From Clostridiales bacterium (GTDB taxonomy: Bacteria; Bacillota; Clostridia; Lachnospirales; Lachnospiraceae): 38,050 bases of DNA. Positions 17,177-25,535 of the stretch are shown here, one piece after another. Both the position numbers and the translations under genes were made by a program. Location of the stretch: NCBI GenBank assembly GCA_018369015.1, contig JAGZDD010000017.1, positions 1 to 38,050 on the forward strand, in the 5' to 3' direction. Each line of letters begins with the position of its first letter. The stretch's first letter is position 1. A model generated the notes under the pieces. It ran no database searches, had not been told where the DNA came from, and was given only the letters and a program-made list of their open reading frames with translations.

Positions 17177-18082
17177 TTAATCCACACGGTGTTTACCCGC
17201 TGCATTTTTCAGCATATTCGCAATAAATCCGACTAAAATGATACACAGGCCAAACAACATCGCTGCTGAACTGGCATAGCCAAGGCGGGGCATCCCAACA
17301 GAGCTGGCGTAAGCGGTACGGTATACAAATGTTCCCATAACATCCGTTGCAAAGTATGGTCCTCCGGCGGTCATTGTCTGCACAATATCAAATACCTTCA
17401 GAGAATTAATAATTGCCAGCAGCGTAATCACCGCTCCAATAGGAAGAATAATAGGCACTGTGATCCGCCTGAAAATCTGCCATTTATTAGCCCCATCAAT
17501 TTGTGCGGCTTCAATCAGATCATGGGGTACACTCTGAAGCGCAGCCAGCCAGTAAATCATATAAATACCGACATCCTTCCATACCCCAATCAACGCAACT
17601 GTCGGCAGCGCCGTACTTGCCTGTCCGAGAAAGTTAATCGTCTTTTGGGCGCCAAACGCCTGCATTGCCGCGTTAATAGCGCCTGTAGGACTCCATATAA
17701 ACAGCATAATAATACCTACAATCGACGCCGTTGTAATAACAGGAAGAAAAAATAATGTCCTGTACGCGCCCCGCAGCTTAAGTGTCTTTTCATTCACCAG
17801 CACAGCCAGTAAAAGCGAAAGAACAATCAGCAAAGGTACGGAATACAGCATATACTTAAAGCTATTGACAAAAGCATTCCAGAACCATTGATCTGAAATC
17901 AGCTCTTTAAAGTTGGACAGCCCTATGAATGTCTTATCCGTACCGATGCCGGACCAGTCCAGTGTGGAATAATAAATACTCGACAAAATTGGCCATGCCT
18001 GAAATCCAATGTAAAACAATGTTGTCGGCAATACAAATATCCAGCACCAAATATACAGACGTTTTTTCCTCTGTGCATGCAA
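17177..18082 (-). CDS. Carbohydrate ABC transporter permease (MalF/UgpA type)
   Basis: The 301-residue permease has an N-terminal basic stretch, six membrane segments and the EAA loop LIEAAQIDGANKWQIFRRIT. It is the first gene of the minus-strand operon, with AAGGAGGG ten bases before the ATG at 18082. Again no ATPase gene is nearby. Its divergent neighbour is the DUF4838 gene, which suggests that uptake and intracellular processing are controlled together. Confidence 0.93.
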   Translation of the reverse strand: MHAQRKKRLYIWCWIFVLPTTLFYIGFQAWPILSSIYYSTLDWSGIGTDKTFIGLSNFKELISDQWFWNAFVNSFKYMLYSVPLLIVLSLLLAVLVNEKTLKLRGAYRTLFFLPVITTASIVGIIMLFIWSPTGAINAAMQAFGAQKTINFLGQASTALPTVALIGVWKDVGIYMIYWLAALQSVPHDLIEAAQIDGANKWQIFRRITVPIILPIGAVITLLAIINSLKVFDIVQTMTAGGPYFATDVMGTFVYRTAYASSVGMPRLGYASSAAMLFGLCIILVGFIANMLKNAAGKHRVD

Positions 18083-18427
18083 GAGAATCCCTCCTTAAAT
18101 TATTTCTTTTTTAGAATAAATCTAAATATATATCCGGATTTATTTAATCCATATATACTATATTAATTTTTCGTCTAAATGTCCATATTTTTTTTGAATA
18201 TTTTTATTTTTTATATATTTTTCACTATTTATCTATGCCTTTTATAGTAAAACTCTCCAATTTACAAATCTAACAAAAAAGGTTATATTTTTTATAGATA
18301 TTAATTTTTTAAACATGTTTTTCAAGGATACAATCCGCATTTTACTTAAAATACCGACATTTTCTAAAATTCACTAAGCTCATATTACTTATTTTTTAGA
18401 AATAATAAAGCAAGGAGGAGAAGAACT
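18083..18427. promoter_or_regulatory. AT-rich divergent control region of the second carbohydrate locus
   Basis: On the minus strand TGGACA (18180-18185) and TATAGT (18157-18162) are spaced by 17 bp and give a plausible promoter for the ABC operon. Just downstream lies an imperfect palindrome at 18127-18157 with arms TATATATCCGGATT and AATCCATATATA, a possible operator. A second dyad, TTTCTAAAA with TTTTAGAAA at about 18360-18402, lies close to the + strand gene. ROK repressors often bind AT-rich dyads, so the regulator at 20338 may act here. I found no convincing + strand promoter. Confidence 0.45.
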
Positions 18428-20344
18428 GTGATAAAGTTACATTTCAATCAGGAACCTGATTGCGAAACACTGTGTTTCGCCCGGCGGGAGCTTGAAAACT
18501 ATCTTCAAAAGATGCTTATGTCCAGCACAGACACCGAAGAAATCATCCACATTTCCATGACCGTCAGCGACAGCCCTAAAATTTCCAATGATTTTATTCC
18601 CGCTTTGGATGACTGTTTTCATATTTATGCCGCACCTGATCATATAGAAATTACTGCATCAAATTCCCGCGCCGTCCTCCTGGGCGTTTACAGGCTTTTG
18701 ACACAGTTAGGCTGCCGCTTTCTCATGCCGGGCCAGGCCCACGAAATTGTTCCCCATATCTTTGCAAAACAGCTCCGGGCCGATATTACCGAAAAAGCTG
18801 CTTTCCGGCACCGCGGCGTTTGTATTGAGGGGGCCGACAGCCTCGAAAATGTCCTGGATTTTATCGACTGGCTTCCGAAGCTGGGGTATAACTCATTTTT
18901 TCTTCAGCACCTGGAACCGGAATCTTTCCTGAATCATTGGTATTTACACACCTTCAATCCAATGCAAAAGGAAGAACACCTTTCCAAGGCTGCCATGGAA
19001 AGCATGTACCGGCAAATCGACAGCGCTCTTGCCTGCCGCTCTATTTTGCACCACCGCGTCGGACATGGCTGGACATGTAAGGCAATTGGCTTTGACCATG
19101 CCTGTATCCAGGCCGGCCCGCCTTCTCCGGAACAAAAAAAGCTTCTAGCCATGGTTAATGGCCAAAAACTTTTTTGGGAAGGCGTTCCTTCAAATACGAA
19201 TTTGTGCTATTCCGAGCCAGAGGCACACCGCGCCTTTGTCCAGGCTGTCACAGACTATGCCGTACAACACACGGAAGTCGATTATTTACACGTATGGCTC
19301 GCCGATGAATATAACAATGTATGCGAATGTGAAAAATGCCGGCAAACAACACCCTCGGATCTCTATATCCGCCTGCTCAATGACATTGACGCTAAATTAA
19401 CAGAAATGCATTTGAAAACGCGCATTGTGATGTTGCTTTATACAGAACTTTTATGGCCGCCCAGAGAGGAAAAGCTAAAAAATCCCGGCCGCTTTACATT
19501 AATGTTCGCGCCTATTACACGAACCTTTGAGCGTTCCTACGATGAATGTGGGGATATACCGCCAGTACCGGTTTACCACCGTAATAAAATTGAACTGCCC
19601 AATACCCTTGAAGAAAACATTTCTTTTCTCCAAGGCTGGCAGAAAATGGCAAGCCTGGATTCCTTTGACTATGATTACCCGCTGGGCCGCGCCCACTATG
19701 GCGACCTTGGCTATTACCATATTGCCCGGATCATTTTCCGGGATATAAAGGCGCTTTCCAATCTCAAACTAAATGGCTATATTAGCTGCCAGGAGCTAAG
19801 AGCGGCATTTCCCAATGCTTTTCCCGGTTATATTATGGGAAAAGTCCTGTGGAACAGGAATATTTCTTTCGAGGCTCTTGAAGAAGAATATTTCAGCGCA
19901 CTGTACGGCCAGGAATGGCAGGCGGCCAGAGATTATTTACGGCACTTATCCCAGCTATGCTCCTGCGATTATTTTAATGGTATCGGCCCCCGGTATTCCC
20001 CGCAGCTTGCGCTGCGATTTCAGGAAGCCCAGACTCATGTCCGTGCATTTAGCGGCACAATTTCTTCCAATATTAAAATGCACAGCGGAATCGTTAAAAC
20101 TGCATGGCACTTGCTTGACTATCATGCTAAATACTGTAAACTGTTATTAAAGGCCCTTGCCGCGCTTGCCGCAGGGCAAAATACAGAGGCACAACAGGCA
20201 TGGAACTCTGTAATGCAGTTGATCCGCAGACATGAGAATGACTATCAGCCCTATCTTGACGTATACCGGGCTCTTGAAGTAGCGACAAAATATACCGGAT
20301 TTGAGTTAGACATGCCTCGCCAGAAAGGACTCAATTCATGTTGA
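18428..20344 (+). CDS. DUF4838 domain protein, probable intracellular glycoside-processing enzyme
   Basis: This 638-residue protein has no signal peptide. Residues of about 79-102 (SRAVLLGVYRLLTQLGCRFL) resemble the small alpha/beta domain that precedes GH20/GH67-type catalytic barrels. Residues 290-304 (WLADEYNNVCECEKC) carry the DUF4838 hallmark: an Asp-Glu pair (D293, E294) at a likely barrel strand end, next to a Cys cluster (C299, C301, C304) that may bind a metal. A helical C-terminal region follows from about residue 500. The GTG at 18428 lies behind AAGGAGGAGA. The cytosolic location and the neighbouring importer and ROK regulator suggest a glycan-degrading hydrolase, but the activity of this family is not established to my knowledge. 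Confidence 0.8.
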   Translation: MIKLHFNQEPDCETLCFARRELENYLQKMLMSSTDTEEIIHISMTVSDSPKISNDFIPALDDCFHIYAAPDHIEITASNSRAVLLGVYRLLTQLGCRFLMPGQAHEIVPHIFAKQLRADITEKAAFRHRGVCIEGADSLENVLDFIDWLPKLGYNSFFLQHLEPESFLNHWYLHTFNPMQKEEHLSKAAMESMYRQIDSALACRSILHHRVGHGWTCKAIGFDHACIQAGPPSPEQKKLLAMVNGQKLFWEGVPSNTNLCYSEPEAHRAFVQAVTDYAVQHTEVDYLHVWLADEYNNVCECEKCRQTTPSDLYIRLLNDIDAKLTEMHLKTRIVMLLYTELLWPPREEKLKNPGRFTLMFAPITRTFERSYDECGDIPPVPVYHRNKIELPNTLEENISFLQGWQKMASLDSFDYDYPLGRAHYGDLGYYHIARIIFRDIKALSNLKLNGYISCQELRAAFPNAFPGYIMGKVLWNRNISFEALEEEYFSALYGQEWQAARDYLRHLSQLCSCDYFNGIGPRYSPQLALRFQEAQTHVRAFSGTISSNIKMHSGIVKTAWHLLDYHAKYCKLLLKALAALAAGQNTEAQQAWNSVMQLIRRHENDYQPYLDVYRALEVATKYTGFELDMPRQKGLNSC

Positions 20345-21546
20345 TCAAACAAAAATATTCCTGGCAGCACCTTTCCAACAGCTCACGTATCCTCCGCCAG
20401 ATTTTTCGCAGCCAGCCTATATCCCGTTCTGAAATCGCCGAAGCATTGGGCTGCCCCAGCTCCCTTGTCACAAGCGTCACCGCTTCCCTCATTGAACAGG
20501 GAATTATACAGGAGCTTGGAAAAGCTGAAAAAACAGAGGATAATATGCCCGGGCGCAGGCGCCTTGTTCTTGGCATATGCCCGGACGCCAGATATAGTAT
20601 CGGGGTTGAAATCGGCATCCGCCATTTCAGATTTTATATCACAAATCTGTCCGGCCATGTATTAAAAGAAATATGCTACGCGCCCAAAGAGGAACAGATC
20701 GCCCATGTGAATAACACCATCGCAGACGGCGTTTCCCAGCTTATCCGGGCAAACATCGTACCGGAGCATAATATTATCGGCGTTGGCGTCGCGCTTCCCG
20801 GACACCTCAATCTCCAAAGCGGACATATGGTTTCCCATTCCTCACTCTGGCAGGATTTTAACATAGGCAAACTGGAAGCCGCGCTTGGAATGAAGGTTAC
20901 TGCCGAAAACAATGTCCGGTCCATGGCCTATGAAAAATATTTATTTGACAGCCGCAACTGCCCAGAAGATTTCGCCCTGCTCCATGCAGGAGCCGGAATT
21001 TTCTGCGCTGCTTTCCGTTCAGGAATCCTCAGTGAAGGCGGCTATACATCCGGCGAGATCGGACATACCATTGTAAATCCCAACGGGCTTCGCTGCGAAT
21101 GTGGCAAAGCGGGGTGCCTTCAAACGTACACAAGTGAAAGCTGGCTCCTTAGGAAAGCCCGTTCGGCCTACCAGGCATTCCCAAATTCTGTTTTTCACCG
21201 CATTGCAGACAGTGAAGATAAGCTGACCCTTGATCATCTTTTATATGCGTACCAGCTCGGAGAGCCATTTGCCATACAGGAGCTTAGAGAGGCTCTTTAC
21301 TATCTCTCTATTGCGGCCGCCAACAGCGCCATCGTACTTGGAGTGCCTAAAATGTACCTCAATAGCCGAATGTTTCAAAATGAAATGCTGCGCCAGGAAT
21401 TTCTTTCATTTATTGAAGCTCAGTTATCCTTCGTCAATAACGTATGCGACCAGGATATTGAAATTTTGCCCTTTAAATCCTCCAGAGCCGCAGTAGGCGC
21501 GGCGGCTCTGGCAATTGACCGTCTTTTTATCAGCCATTGCTTTTAG
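20338..21546 (+). CDS. ROK family transcriptional regulator
   Basis: The 402-residue protein has an N-terminal winged helix-turn-helix (about 15-70) and a ROK sugar-kinase-like domain. The structural zinc site H243, C253, C255 and C260 is intact (GHTIV, then CECGKAGC). The usual kinase motif END is ENN (190-192), with the catalytic-base position changed to Asn192, so it should bind a sugar rather than phosphorylate it. The ATG at 20338 overlaps the end of the DUF4838 gene by 7 nt. It is likely the local repressor of the ABC operon and of its own operon. Confidence 0.92.
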   Translation: MLIKQKYSWQHLSNSSRILRQIFRSQPISRSEIAEALGCPSSLVTSVTASLIEQGIIQELGKAEKTEDNMPGRRRLVLGICPDARYSIGVEIGIRHFRFYITNLSGHVLKEICYAPKEEQIAHVNNTIADGVSQLIRANIVPEHNIIGVGVALPGHLNLQSGHMVSHSSLWQDFNIGKLEAALGMKVTAENNVRSMAYEKYLFDSRNCPEDFALLHAGAGIFCAAFRSGILSEGGYTSGEIGHTIVNPNGLRCECGKAGCLQTYTSESWLLRKARSAYQAFPNSVFHRIADSEDKLTLDHLLYAYQLGEPFAIQELREALYYLSIAAANSAIVLGVPKMYLNSRMFQNEMLRQEFLSFIEAQLSFVNNVCDQDIEILPFKSSRAAVGAAALAIDRLFISHCF

Positions 21547-21626
21547 CAAAAGCCCTTCGCAAAGGATATGTCTTAAGTCTGTGAGGGGCGCGGCAGCCAT
21601 TGGAAAGGAGCCATGATAAGAATACT

Positions 21627-23663
21627 ATGGAAAACCGATTTATATTAAATGTCATTCACCGGCCGGAAATGGTGCCGGAATATGCCGAAAAAGTTACCGG
21701 TCACGGCAAAGAAGAAGATATTGGCCGGAAAGCACTCCTCACAGAAAGCCTGGATATATTCAAAACCCAACAGGCCATTGCCCATAAGTACAAAATTAAA
21801 ACAACGATACAAATGACCTATGCCAGCCTTTTTAACGGCGAGGCAGTGGCACTGGCCAAGGAACACCATGAAAAGTATGGCGACGAAATTGCCCTGTCTC
21901 TTCTCGGGCTTCCCTGCAAAGAGTTTCGTGAAAAATATAAGACAAAAGATTTTTGTATCTGGATGTTTTCCATGGACGATAAAAAAGCGATTGTAACAGA
22001 CGTTTTCGAGAAATTCCATGAACAATTTGGTTTTTACCCCGAATCTACCGGAAGCTATTACATGGATGCGGATTTAATCAACTTTATTAAAGAAAAATAT
22101 CCCAGCATTAAATGTGCGGTTGCCACATGCTGGGAGGAAGGGCCTAAGGCCTATCATACCTGCAATAATTCCTGGTACACGCTATTTGACGGAGGGCCAT
22201 GGAACCCATGGATTCCATCGAAGCAAAACACTCATGCGCCTGCGGCAAATGCCGGGGAGGACAGCGGTATTGTGGCCATTCCTCATCTTTCCAGGGATCT
22301 GCTTGCCTGCTTCGACGGCAATGGCTCGAATTTCGGCACACATCCCCAAAATGTGCTCCGAGGTATGATTTACAAGCCAGGCCATTTTGATAAAAACGGC
22401 GTTTACAGCGGACAGGAATACCCTTATTTGTACAATCTTATTGATCAGTACCGGAGCCTTGGCCAATATAATAATGGCTACAGCTATAATATGATGTTTG
22501 TCGGCCCCGGCTGGATGAATAAAATGGGCCGTTGGGAGGCGCCCTATGAACTGCTCCTCCAAAGCTATGAGGATGGCATGGCCTATTATTCCAAGCTAAA
22601 GGAAGAGGGCAGTCTGGAGGATATGACTATGGCTGAATTTGCGGATTTTTACCGTTCAAGCCATACCTATACCCAGCCGGAGTGCGCTCTCTGGCGCGAC
22701 ATCCTCTATGGCTCAGACAAGCAATATTTCTGGTATGCAGACCCTTATATGCGCTGTTGCCTGGATATGAACCAGGGCGGCGCCATGATCGACCTGCGCC
22801 CCTATGCGGCTAAGCTGTACTGGCCCGTAGGTATCGGCACTCCTCATGTGCAGGATACCAGCTATCCCTTCCTTATCCAGTCCAATTACCGGGCAGGCTA
22901 TTTTACCCATTATGCCGGAGAAGGTACGATTAAAAGCTGTAAACTGACATACAAGGGAGAGGAAGTTGACCTGTGTCTGTGCCGCACCTGGGCGCATTAT
23001 AAAGAAATAAATAACAGCAGGATTATTACCCTTGACCCGGTGGAGATTCAATTTAGCGATCTTAAAATCAAGCTCGTCAGCAGCTTTGAATTTGAGGAAG
23101 GTTCATCTGCTGTCAAAACCGTCCGGCGTATTGTAGAAAGCAGTATTCCCGATGCAGTCATTGAGCTTAATGAATATATGACTGCCTGCTATGGAACAAC
23201 AGAATATCCTGAAGATATGACCGGTATCACTCTGGCATTAGAATACGAAAATACCTGCCGCAGTATTTCTTACGCATACAAATGCCGTGAAGATGTCATC
23301 ACATGCAGCAGCGCGGATAAGGGCTGCCCGGATAGCAGCGGCACAGATAGGGGCAGCACGAATAACAGCGGCGCTTTTGCTTACGCCCTTATTCCCGCGA
23401 TTCAGACAAAGGTTACTTTAGGGTATGGAAGCCTCTATACTAAGGCAAACCAGTTCATAAATACAGAGGCCGCCATGGAAAGTCAGGCTGTTGGCGGGAA
23501 TCCTTCCAGGATGCCCATGGCTATTGCCAAAGCCCCAAATGAATACTCTGTTTACTATAAGGAAGGATACGGATTCAGCCCTATGTTTACGCTGGGTATC
23601 CGCAAAGAAATCAGGGAAAACGAGGAGGTAAGCACATGGCTCAGGCTGGAAAAGGCAAATTAA
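21627..23663 (+). CDS. NodB/GH57-like alpha/beta-barrel protein of unknown function
   Basis: This 678-residue cytosolic protein was not recognised with certainty. The N-terminal 230 residues look like a polysaccharide-deacetylase or GH57/GH38-type barrel: the segment ESLDIFKTQQAIAHKYKIKT, then FGFYPESTGSYYMDADLINF, then CAVATCWEEGPKAYH, with acidic and His residues at strand ends. The C-terminal half is beta-rich, with a Ser/Gly/Asp-rich linker near residue 575. The start is uncertain: AAAGGAG at 21604-21610 is 16 nt from the ATG at 21627 but only 2 nt from another ATG (21613) that opens an 11-codon frame ending inside this gene. A TTG at 21600 is also in frame. The gene follows the ROK gene by 80 bp and is probably part of the same operon. 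Confidence 0.75.
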   Translation: MENRFILNVIHRPEMVPEYAEKVTGHGKEEDIGRKALLTESLDIFKTQQAIAHKYKIKTTIQMTYASLFNGEAVALAKEHHEKYGDEIALSLLGLPCKEFREKYKTKDFCIWMFSMDDKKAIVTDVFEKFHEQFGFYPESTGSYYMDADLINFIKEKYPSIKCAVATCWEEGPKAYHTCNNSWYTLFDGGPWNPWIPSKQNTHAPAANAGEDSGIVAIPHLSRDLLACFDGNGSNFGTHPQNVLRGMIYKPGHFDKNGVYSGQEYPYLYNLIDQYRSLGQYNNGYSYNMMFVGPGWMNKMGRWEAPYELLLQSYEDGMAYYSKLKEEGSLEDMTMAEFADFYRSSHTYTQPECALWRDILYGSDKQYFWYADPYMRCCLDMNQGGAMIDLRPYAAKLYWPVGIGTPHVQDTSYPFLIQSNYRAGYFTHYAGEGTIKSCKLTYKGEEVDLCLCRTWAHYKEINNSRIITLDPVEIQFSDLKIKLVSSFEFEEGSSAVKTVRRIVESSIPDAVIELNEYMTACYGTTEYPEDMTGITLALEYENTCRSISYAYKCREDVITCSSADKGCPDSSGTDRGSTNNSGAFAYALIPAIQTKVTLGYGSLYTKANQFINTEAAMESQAVGGNPSRMPMAIAKAPNEYSVYYKEGYGFSPMFTLGIRKEIRENEEVSTWLRLEKAN

Positions 23664-23863
23664 ATTTCCGTTGTCCATCATGCTTCATGCGTGATCTGGA
23701 CATAGATATGTTTTTTGATGAGAATAAAAAAGAATATTATTGCCTTCGCTGCTGCTATACTGGCAGCGAGGAGGATGTTGTAAAGAAAAACCACATGGCC
23801 CGCTTCCGCTACCGGGCCATGTTAAAGCGCTTTAATACATTCGATGTTCCTGAAAACTTATAA
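23636..23863 (+). CDS. Small zinc-ribbon protein
   Basis: This is a 75-residue protein with a four-Cys zinc ribbon, C13-x2-C16 and C36-x2-C39, followed by a basic helix (KKNHMARFRYRAMLKRF). GAGGAGG precedes its ATG, and it overlaps the preceding gene by 28 nt, so it is well supported despite its size. Similar small ribbons bind nucleic acid or act as protein adaptors. No specific function can be assigned. Confidence 0.75.
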   Translation: MAQAGKGKLNFRCPSCFMRDLDIDMFFDENKKEYYCLRCCYTGSEEDVVKKNHMARFRYRAMLKRFNTFDVPENL

Positions 23864-23947
23864 CCCCCGGTTTCTGCCAGGCCCGCGTTCTGCAGGAATA
23901 AAACGATAGCGCCTATACCCTATTTCTCAGAAATTCATTTATCGTAA

Positions 23948-24112
23948 GTAACAGTTCAGCCAACCGGGAATGATGGACTAAAAATCGTGTTTACACGATT
24001 TTTAGCCTATTGTTCCAGGCTGAGGAAGCGCCAGGTTATGGACAAAGGCAGCCGCGAAGCGGCGGAAAGCGCGTTAGCGCGGCTTTGCAAATGGTGCGGC
24101 CTGAACTGTTAC
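23948..24112. mobile_element. 165-bp MITE with perfect 8-bp target-site duplication
   Basis: The ends are GTAACAGTTCAGCC and GGCCTGAACTGTTAC, inverted copies with one inserted base. The flanks are TATCGTAA on both sides (23940-23947 and 24113-24120), a perfect 8-bp duplication. Inside is a 13-bp stem at about 23977-24004 with arms CTAAAAATCGTGT and ACACGATTTTTAG that could act as a bidirectional terminator, then a GC-rich dyad around GCCGCGAAGCGGCGG. A homologous copy in opposite orientation lies at 34145-34316. It has no coding capacity. Confidence 0.85.
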
Positions 24113-24152
24113 TATCGTAAAAAATATTTTCCCCAACTCTTGACAAAGAGTC

Positions 24153-24190
24153 AAAAAAGTGCTGCCACGCAATGTAGCAGCACTTTTTTA
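24153..24190. terminator. Strong bidirectional intrinsic terminator
   Basis: The arms AAAAAAGTGCTGC and GCAGCACTTTTTT form a stem of 13 base pairs around an 11-nt loop, giving a U-tract in either direction. It ends the Hsp20 transcript on the minus strand and can also stop transcription coming from the zinc-ribbon gene. Confidence 0.9.
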
Positions 24191-24200
24191 TGAATCGTTA

Positions 24201-24647
24201 TCAGCCTTCAATGGAAATATATTTCTTTTGTTCTACAGCCTTTGCATCGGCCTTCGGAACGGAAAGCTTTAAGATACCATCTTCATATTTGGCCCGTATA
24301 TCCTCCTGATGGATACCTTCGCCAACATAGAAGGTTCTTGCACAGGTTCCGCTGTATCTTTCCTGGCGGATAAGCTTTCCTTCATCATCTTTTTCATCTT
24401 TATCAAGCCCCTTGGCTGCCCGGACAGTTAAATAGCCGTCCTTAAGTTCTGCGGTAATCTCATCTTTCTTAAAACCAGGAAGGTCTATATCCAGCTCATA
24501 AGAGCCATCCAACTCGCGGACATCCGTCTTCATAAGGTTCTTTCCGTGTTTTCCATAAAGGACATTCCTTGGTGCAAAGAAATCATCATTAAAGAAATTA
24601 TCAAAATCATCAAACAAATTTTCTCCAAAAATACTAGGCATCAACAT
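24201..24647 (-). CDS. Hsp20 small heat-shock protein (second of tandem pair)
   Basis: The 148-residue ATP-independent holdase chaperone has an N-terminal Phe/Asp-rich segment (MLMPSIFGENLFDDF), an alpha-crystallin domain from about residue 40 with YELDIDLPGFKKDEI, and the DGILKLSVPK signature near the C-terminus. The usual C-terminal IXI motif appears as ISI. ATTCCTCC, the complement of a good ribosome site, precedes its start. The gene lies 67 bp after its paralogue, and the two share long stretches of sequence and the same upstream ribosome-site context, so a local duplication is likely. Confidence 0.95.
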   Translation of the reverse strand: MLMPSIFGENLFDDFDNFFNDDFFAPRNVLYGKHGKNLMKTDVRELDGSYELDIDLPGFKKDEITAELKDGYLTVRAAKGLDKDEKDDEGKLIRQERYSGTCARTFYVGEGIHQEDIRAKYEDGILKLSVPKADAKAVEQKKYISIEG

Positions 24648-24714
24648 AAATCATTCCTCCATTCTGACTTTATATCAAACATCATGTTAAAAAAGATTTT
24701 ATTCAAAATCCTAT

Positions 24715-25149
24715 TTACTCAATGGTAATATAATTTTTCTGTTCCACGGCTTTGTTATCCTTTTTAGGTACAGACAGCTTCAAAATTCCGTGCTTAAATG
24801 TAGCCCGGATCTCGTCCTGCGTCAGCCCGCTGCCAACATAGAAGCTTCTTGAGCAATTTCCAGTATAGCGTTCCTGACGGATATACCGGCCGTGATGCTC
24901 CTTCTTCTCCTTTTCCAGATTCTTTGCTGCCGCTATGGTCAGATAGCCATTATCCAATTTAATCTGAACATCCTCCTTCTTAAATCCCGGAAGGTCAATA
25001 TCCAGTTCATAGGAATCCTTGGTTTCCCGAATATCGGTTTTCATCATATTCTTTGCATGTTTTCCATACAGAGGATTATGTCTGCCGAAGAAATCATCAT
25101 CGAACCAATCATCAAATAAATTCTCTCCAAAAATACTAGGCATTAACAT
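24715..25149 (-). CDS. Hsp20 small heat-shock protein (first of tandem pair)
   Basis: The 144-residue small heat-shock protein begins with the same MLMPSIFGENLFDD and carries the alpha-crystallin core (SYELDIDLPGFKKEDV) and HGILKLSVPK. The C-terminal IXI motif reads ITI. It is the promoter-proximal gene of the pair. A leader of about 140 nt separates it from the CIRCE-controlled promoter. GGAGG stands eight bases before the ATG. Confidence 0.95.
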   Translation of the reverse strand: MLMPSIFGENLFDDWFDDDFFGRHNPLYGKHAKNMMKTDIRETKDSYELDIDLPGFKKEDVQIKLDNGYLTIAAAKNLEKEKKEHHGRYIRQERYTGNCSRSFYVGSGLTQDEIRATFKHGILKLSVPKKDNKAVEQKNYITIE

Positions 25150-25170
25150 AAATCATTCCTCCATTCATTA

Positions 25171-25205
25171 TTGACTATGAAAGCCCCGGATACGCCGCTA
25201 GGCAC
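25171..25205 (-). repeat. Dispersed repeat module in the Hsp20 5' leader
   Basis: On the minus strand the leader carries a GGATA/TATCC hairpin followed by TCCGGGGCTTTCATAGT, which matches the module at about 2109-2126. It does not cover the ribosome site, so a thermosensor role is not obvious; an inserted extragenic repeat is simpler. Confidence 0.5.
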
Positions 25206-25298
25206 ATATCCGTTTATATCAATTATTATTAACACTTCTTTATGAACCTCTCAGGAAATCTTTTCTTATTTTTGACCCCCTTTCTTTGTTCTATATGT

Positions 25299-25341
25299 AA
25301 TATAACACTTATTATTAGCACTGTCAAGAGGTGAGTGCTAA
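25299..25341 (-). promoter_or_regulatory. Heat-shock promoter overlapped by a CIRCE operator
   Basis: TTAGCACTG-N9-GAGTGCTAA at 25315-25341 is a CIRCE inverted repeat with one mismatch in nine, the binding site of the HrcA repressor. On the minus strand a perfect TTGACA (25322-25327) lies inside it, followed after 17 bp by TATATT (25299-25304). HrcA bound here would cover the -35 box. The two Hsp20 genes should thus be induced on heat or protein-folding stress. Confidence 0.92.
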
Positions 25342-25535
25342 TTTTTTGTGAACTTTTTGTGATTTCATAATTTATCTTATAATTCGCAAATTAAATCATA
25401 TTTTTTTATAAATCAGCAAACTATTGCTAAACAAGCAGACAACGCTTTAGCGACCATCCATCTTTACGTGTATATACGCATACAACCCGGAAGGCTTTTT
25501 ATCTCTCTGGAAATTCAGCGTAATTTACGATGAAA
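25342..25535. other. Gene-free AT-rich spacer
   Basis: No open frame with a ribosome site, no RNA gene and no convincing promoter apart from the CIRCE region at its left edge. The right part leads into palindromic repeat DNA. Confidence 0.5.

Noticed and set aside
9570..18082. Missing ABC ATPase genes as evidence of broken transporters
   Set aside because: Importers of this class commonly share one ATPase encoded elsewhere, so absence from both operons is normal.
25150..25290. Hsp20 5' leader as an RNA thermometer
   Set aside because: The visible hairpin does not pair with the ribosome site, and the CIRCE operator already explains heat control; the hairpin matches a dispersed repeat.
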